The notes: generated by a model from the sequence alone, not told the origin. A stretch of DNA of 64,000 nt from Volvariella volvacea V23 (GCA_000349905.1 KB722736.1:3298754-3362753), one strand, 5' to 3'; positions 34,102 through 46,177 are shown, counted from the first letter of the stretch. Numbers and translations are program-made.

Positions 34102-36061
34102 ATGACAAAAGTGATAGTCATAGGTGCAGGCGAGTAACTCAAGTACTCAACTAGTGGAGAGAATAATAATGAACATTTATTGCACAGGAATCACTGGCAT
34201 CATGGCCGCAAAGACGTAAGTGTTCTTCGTGCACGGCTCCCTAGTAAATCTTCATATTATCCATGAAAAAGCTGGCTCGATTTAGACTCCAATGTCGACC
34301 TGGTTGTCTTGGAGGGAAGCACAGAGCTCGGAGGAACATGGTCCCCTGGACGTGTTTATCCACACCTATCATCTCAGCAACCCACTGGCTTCATAGAATA
34401 TTCCTCCATGCCTATGGATCGTACTGGACTTGGTCCTCAAGATTTTATACCAGCTGAGCGCATTACGAAGTACCTGTACCAGTTTGTCGAGACCTTTAAC
34501 TTGAAGAAACACATACGGTTCGGAGCGAAGGTGGTCAAGATCGAGAGAGAAGGTGGAGTCATTCAACGTGGAAGCGAGATGCGTCCCTGGAAAGTTTGGG
34601 TGGAAGGCGACACAGAACCACTTATATGCGATAAACTCATTGTTGCGTCGGGTAATACTAGCGATCCCAAAATGCCACAACAACTCCAAGGCAGTGCTGA
34701 AGACTTCGGCATTCCTGTCTTTCATTCCAAGTATATCCCACAGAACATGGAGCGTATCACCTCTCCGGAAACAAAACGAATCTTGGTTTATGGCGGCGGG
34801 AAATTCGCCGTGGATTGTATCGACATTGCGCGTCGTTATGGAAAGAAAGTGGATTGGATCATCCGGGACCTGGCAGAGAAGAAAGGAGGAGTTAATGGAG
34901 GGGGACGAGGGCCACCAGCGTTAACGATGGGGAAGATGGGCGGTCGAAACCTATTGATATTATTTGGAAATCGGTTTGGGATCTCTAGCTGTCCATCCAT
35001 CGATGCGGAGAAGAATTGGCATTATAGGTTTTATCACAGTGGAAAGAATAGCATTGGCAAGAAGCTTTCCCTGGGTTATTGGAGAACGTTCGGCGAAAAG
35101 CTTTACAATGGGCAAGTGAACAAGAACGAGAATACAAAAAAATTAGAGGTGCATTTGCCCGGAGGGTACGCATTTTATGTATCTGTGTGTGTCTGCCGCG
35201 GTCTGATCTTTCTATTCTAGTATTGGCCTCGGTGTCAGCAACGTCGCGCTCATAACGGAACCCGAGGTGATACCATTCATTCACGACACGTCTTCGGTCA
35301 CTGTCCATCGCGCTAGTATAACGAGTGTGTCCAACTCCCAAGTTCATCTCAGCAATGGAGATACCCTCCAACCCGACATGGTCATTTGTGCCACAGGATG
35401 GACGCCATATCCGACATTCTTCTCCCCTAGCGATGGTGCCCTGCTCGGCTTACCGACTGCACTGTCTGAATACCCAGCAGACTTGGCTGAAAAGTGGGGT
35501 ACCCTCGAGGCTGAAGCCCAAGTCAGACTACGGGAGCAGTTTCATCTCCTGGCTGCCATCCCAACTGAAGAGAGCATATACGACAAAACACCTTTCCGGA
35601 TGTACAACCACATCATTCCGCCCGAGATGATCAAGAACGGCGACACTTCCCTTGCTTTCCTTGGATTTTTCTGGACGGCTTCCACTTGCATCCAAGCTGA
35701 AGTGACGTCTCTATGGGCTTATGCATATATGACTGGAAGACTTACCATACCTGCTGAAGAGGTCGATATCAAGACCGCCGAACGAGTCGCCAACCAACTG
35801 GCACGGTGGCCGAAGGAGGGAAGGTTGTTCCCACTTTATATGCTAGATTGGATACCGGTACGTTCTGGCATCATTAACAGCGACTCTCAGCAATTAAATG
35901 TAACAATTTTCTGTTTACATTAGCTTATGGATCACTTCCTCCGGGAATTGGGTTTAAACCCGAATAGGAAGGGTGGATTCTTCGCTGAAACCTTTGGGGC
36001 CTATCGCCCTTCTGACTATCGGGGTATCATTGATGAATGGAAAGCCAAGCATGGTTTGTAG
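34102..36061 (+). CDS. FAD/NADPH-dependent flavin monooxygenase
   Basis: Class B-type flavoprotein. Exon 1 (34102-34129) and exon 2 (34188-34215), 28 nt each, encode MTKVIVIGAG and ITGIMAAKT, the first Rossmann GxGxxG. Then WLDLDSNVDLVVLEGSTELGGTW, the FAD-binding helix and sheet, and ITKYLYQFVETFNLKKHIRF. The FMO-type fingerprint region reads IPVFHSKYIP. A second nucleotide-binding motif (GGGKFAVDCIDIARRYGKKV) and the ATG motif (MVICATGWTPYPTFF) follow. The reaction would be N-, S- or Baeyer-Villiger-type oxygenation; the substrate is unknown. Intron 1 uses a GC donor (34130). The 3' end is 126 bp from the 3' end of a Zn2Cys6 regulator, and both border an ALDH. Confidence 0.9.
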
Positions 36062-36187
36062 ATGCCAATTAGTTGACCCATATACTGATGCTCCATATAT
36101 AAATACACGATTAATAATAGTACCCTCGTTGAGACTAGTTGCGCATACCATATAAGCCCAGAATGAAGAAAACGCAATCCTGCCGAG

Positions 36188-38619
36188 CTACGTAAATTGA
36201 GATTGAGAACTGCCAATCAAATTCTCGAGGAACGAGTCCCAGAAATTTTCATCTGCCGCCTGTGGCGCCTGGTATGTGTCCGTTAGGTGAAGGCCCAAGA
36301 TCTCCTGACCATTGTCCACAGAGAACGGGAAAGGCATCGAACTAATTCCTGTATCTCCAAATGTGCCTGGCTGGCCCACATGTAGTTGTGTGTTATCCGT
36401 AAGCACTGAAAAGCCGCTAGACACGGGGTCGAGAGGGGGAATGTCAGCACCGGGTTGGGAATATACTTGGAGAAGGCTTGCATCTGGCATGCTGGGGAAT
36501 GCGGAATTTTGCACAGCTGTCGAGGGTCCTGCACCAGATGCCGATCCCTGAAGGCTGTGGGTGGAGTTCGTCGCCCTTGTAGTTGGCTTGAGATTCGTAT
36601 GTGGAACCCCGGGAGGGCAAAGCTTCGGGTTGCCATTGAGGTTCTCCCAGGCGCTAATCAAAGCCCTCAAGAAGTTTGCGCACCTCGCAGGTGCGTGATC
36701 GTCCGACAAAGCAAGGGACTCCAGCCTAGTCATTGTCATCCTCACCAAGTCAACTGCAACATCTCCAAGATGGGAGTTGTGCATCGCGTGAGTCGACATG
36801 TTGGGCACCAGCAGCCAGGTGGACGCCAGCGTCAACAGCATAAAAATATGGTCGGGCATGAACGACATGATGTTAGGAGCGTGACCAAAATTTGAGAAGG
36901 GGCTACTCGATGTGAGTGAAATGAGATCCATTTGCGGTTGAAGAGGAAGAGCCAAGAATTGCGTGAGCGTAGCCTCTGCCGAGGCGAGTGCGTCTCTCCC
37001 CCATACAGTCACGATAAATGTGCCTTGGCATTCGCCATGGAAAAACGATTTATCGTCTTTAGTCTTCGCATGAGCAGTGCGTAGCTCTTGTAAAAAGTGG
37101 TGTAGGACAAGCAGTCGACAACCATGGAACTGCAAGTGGAGAACACGGAAGTAATCCCTTTCGAATGGTGAGACCACTAAAATGAAGAAGATGATTAAGA
37201 GGTCAACGATAAAGCACATTGCATACCAGGATACGGCGCAATCATCCGTTCAAACAAATCCAGCCTCAATAACATCTGGAGGGCCGCCTCATGAAAGCGC
37301 GGTAGGTCTTCTATGCCAATTAAGCGTATATCATTGGCGCCCTCTGCTATTCTGTATAACTTTGCTCGAAGTCCTAATCTGGTCTCACGACAACTTGCTA
37401 GTGTTGTATATAATGAGGTGTCGATGGCCTGATAGTCCGTTTCCGACTGCACTGACAATGGTCTTCTTCCTGTTCCAAGACACAGCCTGAAATATGATGT
37501 TAGTTGTGCAACCCGTTGAGAGGAATTAACGACGTTACATCAGTTCCGTTGTCAGTACCGATGCAAACTACGCCTCCATAATGAGTTATGTCATTACAAT
37601 CTTACTATCGAGAACACCTACAAGATGCGTTCTCCGCACCTCCTCATCAAGAATCCCATCCAGTTGTTCGTTCCATTCTGCCGGCATAGCACGTTTCTCT
37701 TTCTTGAGCTTGTTTACACGGCCAGATGCAGAAGAAAGGTTCATGTTCACAGCAGTGCTGACGGACGATGCTATCACGAGTCGTGGATCTTTGGGTTGTA
37801 AGCTATCAGTAGGGGTGATCGGCGCCCATAGAGCTAGAATTTGTGAAGCTTGAATGAACGCTAAAGGCGACGGGGGTGCATATATTTGCTCTTTTGCAAG
37901 CCTCTCGACTAGCCTGTGCAAACGAGGTGCAACATTCGATCTAGTCTCCGCATCGAGATGGGATGAAGCAATTAAGCAGCGGGCGGCGTCAAGGAACAAA
38001 GTCGGTGTGCCGTCCAAGATGGGTTCGTAGGCAAGCCATGGCTGATATGCGTGGTGAAATCTAAGAACGGTGGTTATTACATGCTCATCGTTAGGTAAGA
38101 TCCCGGCGCGCACAATTGTAGCAATGACTGTATCTGATTGGGAGAAAGAATATCCTCCAAGCTCTCCGACACACTATCCGGGATTGGTAGCAAGTCAGGT
38201 GAAGGGAAAAGAGCTTTAGTATAGGTGAGTTCGCGGATGGATGTCATCGGTGTTGCCGTCCAGTTGAGAAACGTTAATCGCGACAAAGAGATCCCCTCGG
38301 CGGGTATCAATATCGAGCAAGGAACGATTTTCGATGGCAAAGAAAATGAAAACGGATCCTCCGAGCTCTGGTTCGGCTTGACAATAGTCTGTGGTGTAAT
38401 CCTAATGGCGCCTCCAGAAGACTGGAATGAACACTCTAGATTCAAAACCTTGCACCGATGGCATTTGGCAGCGAATTGGGTGCCATTCCACTCGTTTAAA
38501 ATTTCGCAGCGGGTCTTGTGTTTCCTACAGGAGGCACAAGCTTGGCTCGCCTTCGTGCGCTTGGCGGTGGGCTGAGGATCGCCTTGGGTTGCTGAGGAAG
38601 AGGTGGGGGCGCGCTTCAT
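36188..38619 (-). CDS. Zn(II)2Cys6 transcription factor
   Basis: The start at 38619 gives a basic lead (TAKRTKASQAC) and a binuclear zinc cluster CASCRKHKTRCEILN...KCHRCKVLNLEC, spacing CX2CX6CX14CX2CX6C. The X14 loop is longer than the usual 5-12. A fungal-TF middle homology domain follows, with FHHAYQPWLAYEPILDG, TLFLDAARCLIASSHLD, LGTGRRPLSVQSETDYQAID and a helical C-terminal part. Exon joins that restore frame include 38118/38065 (a 53-nt intron) and a 29-nt exon at 37539-37567. The C-terminal 80 residues are Ser/Pro/Gln-rich and may activate. Lying between an FMO and an ALDH, it may regulate both. Target unknown. Confidence 0.88.
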
Positions 38620-39046
38620 GGAGAGTTAATGAGCGTGACATCGCGTCACGAGTAACATCTGTCACGGGCGATGGTCAACCCATCATCAGCATCATCAAGG
38701 ACGTAATTGAAATTCGTCAACCAAAGCGGAACCAAAGGAGAATTAGCTGATTCTGGTGTGGAAGAGTGCGCGTAACGAGCGTGTCGCCAAGCAGCCCACA
38801 CAAAAGCCTACGAGACTGATGCGCGAGCTTGAGTGAACGACTGATCCTGCATTCGCGGGCCGTCGAGGATGTGAAATTTCGCCCGGCAGTTCCCTGCTGT
38901 CCCAGAGGGGCTGAGGAGCACACTGTCATTACCATGCACGGCTGTCCGGTGCTCACCCCACCATGTTCCGGGTGCAGTTGCAGTTCTTATCCTTAACTAG
39001 CTTGTCCCGTCTGCCCAAACACTCCCCACCCAAAGTTCTGCTCAGC
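38620..39046. promoter_or_regulatory. divergent promoter, Zn2Cys6 factor / ALDH
   Basis: 427 bases between divergent start codons. Zn2Cys6 factors typically bind CGG/CCG half sites. I see no clearly spaced CGG pair that I would assert. Confidence 0.35.
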
Positions 39047-41278
39047 ATGAGACGAATCGCCTCCGCACAAGCTGAAGCTGTAAGCACGTTCCACTCAAGT
39101 CTGCTTACCGTGGATTGACGACGTCACGCAGTTCAGATTGCAGGACCCTAGTCTTGCCAAATTCCAAGCCTTCATCGATGGGAATTGGGTGGACAGTCCG
39201 ACGGGAGATACGATCGTGGTCACAAGTGCGTAACGAGATGCTGCTGCTATTCATAGTCTTAACCCCGTGAATAGACCCAGCTACTCACGAAGTGCTCGGA
39301 ACGGTGCCAGAGCTAGGTCTGGCTGAGACTAAGCAAGCCATTGATGCTGCAGCCCGAGCCTTTCCATCATGGAGTCGTACTACGGCCAAGGTTCGTGTTC
39401 GTGTTCGCCCGTGATACGCGACCCACATTGTCCCTCTGACAGCACCGACATGACATCCTGGTCAAGCTCTTCAACTTGATGCATGAGAACCACGAGGATC
39501 TCAGTCGGATTATCGTGAGCTCATTCCACCTAGTCGAATGCGCACATACTTCACGTTTCATAGACTCTGGAGAATGGAAAGTCTTTGGCTGAAGCAAAGG
39601 TACGTCACTCCAGGATCTTGTTCAACACTGAGCACATACAAACGCGTCCATGACTCCAGGGTGAGAATACGTATAGTGCATCGTTTATTGAGGTAAGACC
39701 ACATCCTCGCTGGTTCATTCATTGCTCGACACTCTTATTTCAGTGGTTTGGTGGGTATATTCGCTACTTTGATTACATTCCCGGGGTGAATGCGTGCCTT
39801 CATTACAGCGGAGGAAGCGGTGCGCGTTTATGGAGGTACGTCGAACGCGATTATGATCACAACGGCTCAACATTAACCTGTTATCCAGAGCATATCCCCA
39901 GCCCTTTCCCAGGCACCCGAAACGTAGTCATCAAGCAACCTGTCGGTAGGTAGCCCTAACTAAAGAGAGAATCTTGCACTAACTGTATTGTAGGTGTCGT
40001 GTGCGTGGAAGGTTTCAGTGATATTTAAAGCAGTCATTGACGATTTATACAGTTCTATTCTTACTCCATGGAACTTCCCGTCTGCCATGATAACCCGCAA
40101 GCTGGGTGCTGCACTAGCCGCCGGGTGTACCGCCGTCATCAAGCCACCTCCAGAGACACCCTTCTCGTGTCTTGCTCTAGTGGAGGTAAGAGACGAGCGC
40201 TATTCTGCACTTCAGATTATTCAAGTTCTACTAGCTAGCCCGCCGTGCCGGAATTCCGGATGGAGTCATCAATGTAGTGACCACGCAAAAGAACGTTTCT
40301 GAAGTTGGCAAGGAACTTTGTGAAAACAAGGAGATCCGCAAGATCAGTTTCACAGGCAGTACGCCTGTTGCAAAATTGCTCTATGGAATGTCAGCTTCCA
40401 CAATCAAGAAGTGAGCTACGGCAGGACGTCAAAAGCTTGAACTCTGCTCATGTTGCTTTGCAGGATTTCCATTGAGGCCGGAGGAAACGCACCCTTCATT
40501 GTTTTCGATGACGCTAATATTGACGAGGCTGTCGCCGGTGCGTATTCTCACCCCACAAGAGTAGTCGTATATTTATGATGCACGCTAGCTGCCGTGATAT
40601 GCAAGTTCCGAGGCAGTGGCCAGACATGCGTCTGTGCCAACAGAATCTACGTTCATTCTTCTGTCTACGCGGACTTTGCTTCCAAGCTAGCTGAAAAGGT
40701 CGCAGCATTCAAACTTGGCAACGGTCTCGAAGAGGGAACGTACGTGTATTTTGCACAAATATCTTGCTTACTGCTCAATCCTTTCATTCGTCAGCACTCA
40801 TGGTCCCCTTATCCACACCCGGGCATTAGCCAAGGTAGTCTCTCACGTCGAAGATGCCGTCAACAAGGGTGCCCAAGTCCTCGTCGGCGGTAAACCTCTC
40901 AATGACAATCCCGAGAATTCGTTCTTCCTCCCCACCGTCCTCGCCGATGTTCCATCCACTGCCTTGATCAACCAAGAAGAGACCTTCGGCCCCCTGGCTG
41001 CCCTGATCAAGTTCGAGACCGAGGAAGAAGTCCTCAAGCTTGCGAATGACAGTGACGTCGGTTTGGCAGGATACTTCTTTTCCAGAGATATCGGAAGAGT
41101 CTGGAGAGTCGCAGAAAGGCTGGAAGTCGGCATGGTCGGTGTTAATACGGGCCTCATTAGCCAGGCGGTCGTGCCATTTGGTGGTATTAAGGAAAGCGGA
41201 TTGGGAAGAGAGGGTGGACATGGTATCGATGACTACCTGAACACCAAGCTCATTGCTATGGGTGGTTTGGGATTGTAA
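39047..41278 (+). CDS. NAD(P)-dependent aldehyde dehydrogenase, succinate-semialdehyde type
   Basis: Succinate-semialdehyde-dehydrogenase-like ALDH, oxidising an aldehyde to the acid (last step of GABA catabolism in the family). Visible motifs: [44 protein letters not shown] (around the 7-nt micro-exon 39744-39750), the proton-relay and NAD-binding [36 protein letters not shown], the general-base Glu in [12 protein letters not shown], the catalytic Cys in [11 protein letters not shown], and the C-terminal [16 protein letters not shown]. Exon 1 is 39047-39079. It carries many small exons. Family assignment is firm, but the exact substrate is open. In this cluster it could act on another semialdehyde from ring cleavage. 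Confidence 0.93.
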
Positions 41279-41385
41279 AACTGAAAGGGGTAATCATAGT
41301 CCTTGTGCTCCTCTGCAAAAAATGTATTGCTGCTCGTGTATTCATGGATATTATTCGAACAAATGACATTCAATTTTGTCTATAA

Positions 41386-42563
41386 CTACAGCTTAGCCTT
41401 TGTTGGTGCCCGCTCCTCCTTCACGTCATTGACCAGCGAGCCAATTCCACCGCCAACTTCTACGATGACCTTATCCCCGTCCTTCAAATACACAGGTGGC
41501 TTCTTGACGAAACCCACTCCCTTGGGTGTCCCAGTTAGGATGATGGAGCCTGGCTCGAGTGTGGTGCCTTGGGAAAGGAAAGCAACGGTTTGACGGACGT
41601 TGAAGATTTGGTCGGCTGTGGTACCGTCTTGAAGTACGGTGCCATTAACAGTGCACTTGAGAGGAAGTTTTTGCGGGTCCGGGATGGCGGTAGAAGAAAC
41701 TAAGCAAGGGCCGAGGGGATTAGTGTTATCTAGTAGGTAAATGTGAGCAGGTACCCTAAACAAACGAGGGGGCAAACAACGAACCGAATCCCTTGGAAAA
41801 GCCCCATTGCGAGACAGCCATTTGGTGCTTTCTGAACGAAATCTGTATTTTTGGTCAGGTCCCCGGAAATTAGTAAAACGAGGCGAGTGCGCACATCGTT
41901 TGCACCAGTGTATCCAAGGACATAATCCAACGCATCTTTCTCGGACACGTCCTTTGCAGGTCTACCGATGACGATGACTAGCTCAACCTCGTAATCTGGG
42001 AGGTGCTCTTGTGGGGGTTGTGTCACCCTTGGAATTGTGATTGTGGAGTTGGGGCCAATAAGCGAGTTAAGAGGTTTGTAGAAAAGAATTGGGAATGCTG
42101 GCTTTGCCAGCCCAGCTTCTGCCTGCAAAGCGCGGTGGGCTTAAGATTTTATGGAGGATTTTCGTATTAGTAGCACTTACAGCATGGTCCGAATAGTTCA
42201 AGCCCAGGCAACGAACTATCTTGACTTCTTCGTTGGACAAAGGTGACAAAAGCACATTGACGGTCAGCACTACATTTGTAACTTGTGCAGAGGGATCCAA
42301 AGCTGATCCAGAAATCTCGTAGGCCTTGATTGTCTTTCCTTGTGCAGAGGCAAGTCCGACTAGATATCCATGTTAGCGCCGAAAATCCGAGGACTCGCAA
42401 TGGACCTGCCCACCGTCAAGATTTGGGTCAACAGGTTGACCAATATGCACTCGAGAGGTTTCTGCGGCGACAAAGCGGATAAGACGGGTCCATTGCTTAC
42501 ATGGGTCATTGTGACGCGTTCGCTGAGATGTGCTGAACGGCTTACTGTCAGAATAGGTGCCAT
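41386..42563 (-). CDS. fumarylacetoacetate hydrolase family protein
   Basis: Begins MAPILTQWTRLIRFVAAET, joined over a 50-nt intron. The FAH fold shows IVRCLGLNYSDHA, YEVELVIVIGR (metal-binding Glu pair), YVLGYTGANDVSFRKHQ, QWGFSKGFD, GPCLVSSTAIPDPQKLPL, then IILTGTPKGVGF. These enzymes cleave C-C bonds in acylpyruvates or fumarylpyruvate, or isomerise/decarboxylate ring-cleavage products (HpcE-type). Length is about 285 aa, compatible with the short FAHD/HpcE group rather than the 420-aa true fumarylacetoacetase. It is convergent with the ALDH (107 bp between stops), suggesting they act in one pathway. Confidence 0.9.
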
Positions 42564-43006
42564 TTTGTGCGACTCCTGATGATTTCGAGCTACGGTATAG
42601 TTTGAACAATGTTGTCAAGGGAAAGACCGGCAGAGGGCTCCAAGGTTCCTTATAACCTGGGAATCAGAGAGAAGCTGTCATATACTGGAATCCACATATC
42701 CCATCATTCGTCGCGCCCCTCCGACGTCCAGCCGTGCGACCGATGTGACCATGGAACTCGATCACGTGCTGCCGGCCTCCAGACGCGTTTCTGCAGAATT
42801 CAAAGCAAACATAAACAACTCGATAAGGTAGTAGAAGTTCAACCTTTTCGAATACCTCTTATAGCAATTGTATCCATACCGTCCTCCTGACAACTTTTTC
42901 TGCTTTTCTTTTGCTTTCGCTTTGTCTCGCTTTGCTGAGCACGACCCATCTCACGAACTTTACGACCCACCCTCAAAGAACTTGATCGGAACAAAGAGAA
43001 CGAGAG
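42564..43006. other. intergenic, divergent promoter
   Basis: 443 bases between the FAH-family gene and cdc14. A pyrimidine-rich tract (about 42898-42940) lies upstream of the cdc14 start, as is common at fungal transcription starts. No gene is seen. Confidence 0.4.
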
Positions 43007-45020
43007 ATGAGTGACGGATTGATGAAAACAAGGGAAGCGCTGCAAGGCGCTTTGGACGAGGCGAGTCTCCATTCCACTTTGCATTTTCTTTTAATTATAT
43101 TGACTCTGTGGGTCCCTTTCCAACAATAGATATCCTCGCCCAGAATCTGCATGCGTGACAGAACGAAGAGTTTAAGAGTGATTGAACAGTTGATCACTGC
43201 TGCATGTGCACCAACAAGCCCATCTCCAGAAGCACACGACCATTTCCTCGCATTGCAGTATACCTTCGAGTGCAATGGTAGGTACTTGGCTCTACCTGAA
43301 AGGCTTCAGAAAGCTGAGGGACGATTGCAGTACCGACACGAATTTTGCCTTGGCTCGCTACTTCTACACTACGTTTGGAGCTATTAACGAACAAGGGTTC
43401 AATAGATGGTGAGCTCTGATATTATTGCCGATACAACGTCATGTTCTTACATTCGTAAAGACGACCAGGAGGTTGATGCAGTCTACCTCGCGTCCCAATT
43501 ATCGCTGGCATTATCGCTTATCCAGGGCATAGCTCTCAATCATCCTGCAAGTAAAGCTGCCTTGGGCAGAAAATACGCATTAGAGGTGTGCAGTAAATAT
43601 GCAATCGCGATAGGGATTCAATACTAAACAAGCACAATACTTAGATACTATTGGACCTATTGTTGGCATCCCGTTATCTCTCTGCTATACCCGTTCCCAA
43701 CCCAGGCCCAAATTCCGAGCATCCCGGATCCCATACATCAACTCCACCATTGACCTCTGTCGTTCTCGATACCCTTTTGTGTATTTTGGTGGACTCTTCT
43801 CAAGCACTACGCACATTCGAAGAAGTTCAGGGTGTTCAGGTCGTCGTCAAAATCCTCAAGCGAGCTGGGACTCCTCGAGAAGTCAGGTCTGTAAGCTTAT
43901 TGCTAATCTACTCTTACTCTCTCCCTAACGTTACGGTTCCAGAATGAAGTGTCTAGAGTTTTTATACTTTTACCTTTTGGACGAATCACCGATGGCCGGT
44001 GACAATGATCTCTCATCTTCTCAATCCACTCCGCACACCCCTGCACCCCAGCAGCAATCGAGGGTATCACCAAAAAAGCCCTACGTAAATGGTTTTGCGC
44101 CGAGCCTTCCATCTACTCGAAGGCCTTCAATTTCATCCTCCATCTTTCCATCTTCCGAGCTTAGTTTGAACGACTCATCATCTTCAAGATCAACTTCAAC
44201 TTCATCTCACTCATCGCATTCCTCTGTATCATCTGTAACAAGTGCATCGTCTGTCGGTTCTGTGCCATTCCCTACATCAAATCCACAGGATAAACAATCC
44301 GCTCTGCAACTTCTTCAGAACTATACCCGTCAACAGCAGCAATTACAGCAACCACTACCACCCTCTGTATCTCGCGCAAGTTCAAAGACACCACCCCAAT
44401 CGCCACCACCGTCTTCTCGAAGTTCAAGAATAGCACAAACACCAGTTTCAAGGCGTGCCCACCGAGACGCACAGCTTCAACTGCAAACAAAGCCCCTTCA
44501 CATGTTCAACAAGGACGTGGACTACACCCCATTAAGCCCTCAGAAACCTTCTGCAATCGAACGCACAGCCAGTTCACCCTCTGGAAACTCCGTCTCTGGA
44601 ATGGAACCCTCCGGCATTCCTCATACCCCTCTAAACAGCCACAACAGGATTCGATCAAGCGACAGTGCTGCTAGTTCCCTCACAGGTGCCATGATGAGCC
44701 TCAGTGAGCGGAGTGGACCTGCCCACTCTAGAGGAAAGAGCCTCTCTGCCCTCTCGAAGGGCAGCGGTTCCCGCAGTTTAGGAGATGTCAACAATGACAA
44801 GTCCCGGGATCTAGGTCCTGCTTTCGTCCCCAGGCGGAGCGGGCAGACTCGAGACAAGGAAAATTCCCCCAAAGAGGTCAAGAGCAGAAGACGTCAAAAC
44901 TCTGCATCTGTGTTGGTCAAGACTACGGAACAGAAGAAAGAATATCTGGGAACCATGTTGGGTAATGTGGACGCCCTTGTAGAGGGCGTTAGGAAGGCTG
45001 GTATTTGGGGTCTTGGCTGA
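43007..45020 (+). CDS. cdc14: septation initiation network protein cdc14 (Sid1 kinase partner)
   Basis: Matches the fungal CDC14 family (Pfam PF08045; Schizosaccharomyces pombe cdc14), unrelated to the Cdc14 phosphatase. Visible motifs: KSLRVIEQLITAACAPTS, HFLALQYTFECNVPTRIL, LASQLSLALSLIQGIALNHPASK, VVLDTLLCILVDSSQALRTFEE, KILKRAGTPREV, KCLEFLYFYLLDE. The remainder is a Ser/Pro-rich disordered region, then EYLGTMLGNVDALVEGVRKAG, a conserved C-terminal helix. In S. pombe it binds the Sid1 GCK-type kinase needed for septation. Intron 1 (43061-43129) starts with a GC donor after codon 18 and is in frame only that way. Confidence 0.85.
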
Positions 45021-45492
45021 TTGTGGTATCTTTTTTTCTCTGCGTCAACTCGTTGAACGATTTTTCTTGTTCTTTGTATGCATCCTTTTATCAGACTTTG
45101 ATTATGTCCATGCATGACTTTTTACGTCTCTTGATGTTCATTGAACCTTGGTAATAGACCACCAACGTTCGCATTATGCCCAATATGTCCATCCTGCAAC
45201 TGTCCTTTATGTTCATTATATCCATTAGTGTCACTTGCTAGCCCTCGTCATATGTACAAATCGCATCTGTTGTCGCTTTTGTCGCTAGATCGGACTGTGC
45301 TTGCATTTACCCACAACTAGACAGTCATTCCAAGACCATCGTATCGAAATTTTAAGATGTTGAAGAGGTTGTGTGGTGAGATGAGTGTTATATTGATCAA
45401 CAAGGCATTAGCGATGTAATCGAAAGCAGGTGGTAATATCATAGTCGTAACTTTCTTCACTTCCTCCCCCCATCCCGCACTATCGGACCGTA
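45021..45492. other. intergenic, convergent
   Basis: 472 bases between the 3' ends of cdc14 and COA3, AT-rich with T runs typical of terminators. No gene is seen. Confidence 0.45.
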
Positions 45493-46177
45493 TTACGACG
45501 TACGATCCGACAGCTTCCCAATGTTATCCAACGGCGGCGCACCCCAAACTACCGTCTTAGTCTTGGGATCCAACAATCTTGGGAATCTTGCATCGAGGTG
45601 TTGCAATATGCCTCGCGGTGGCGTTATTATTGTAGGACCACCGTTGACGGGTTCTGATGTCGGCGGTGGCAGCGGTATAGGCGGACTCACGACGACTGAA
45701 ACAGCGTCCAATACGGCATCATCTTCCCTGCTAGTACTTCTCGCAGAGTCCGCTCCCGTCGCCCCACTTCCTATTCTCACCACGCCAGTCGTACCTGTCC
45801 CAACGCCAGACCCGCCTACAACCTCCTTGTTTGATGTACCCGATGTCGACGCAGACGAGGAAGCTTGTTCTCTTGATTTGATGAGCTCTCTGGCCTCGTC
45901 GTCTATATCGTCAAATTGATCTTGTTTGACGGCGCTGATGCTCCAGGCCCATACACCAACTGAGAAGAGACCGAGTGCAAGGCCGGTGATTGCATTTCGG
46001 AGTCTGTAGGGTTCTCTAGCACGTTTGAGGCCGGGTGACATGGACTGTTATCGTGGGTGTTTTATGAAGGTTGAGGGTTCATGTCAGGAATATGAAGTGA
46101 CGGAGGGAATCGGTTAAACGTACACCGGCCTTGGGTCGGTATGATTTCTCTGCAGCTTTTGGGTCTATATAGGACAT
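45493..46177 (-). CDS. COA3: cytochrome c oxidase assembly factor 3
   Basis: Exon 1 (46124-46177) and exon 2 (45493-46044) give 201 aa. The N-terminus reads MSYIDPKAAEKSYRPKAGSM, then MSPGLKRAREPYRLRNAITGLALGLFSVGVWAWSISAVKQDQFDDI, the COA3 (CCDC56) element: a basic pre-segment, one transmembrane helix and an acidic start of the intermembrane region. Yeast Coa3 is an inner-membrane protein that regulates Cox1 translation and assembly. The C-terminal 120 residues are disordered (Ser/Gly/Pro-rich) and lack a family match. That extension is much longer than the roughly 85-aa yeast Coa3, though long tails are known in basidiomycetes. Confidence 0.85.
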
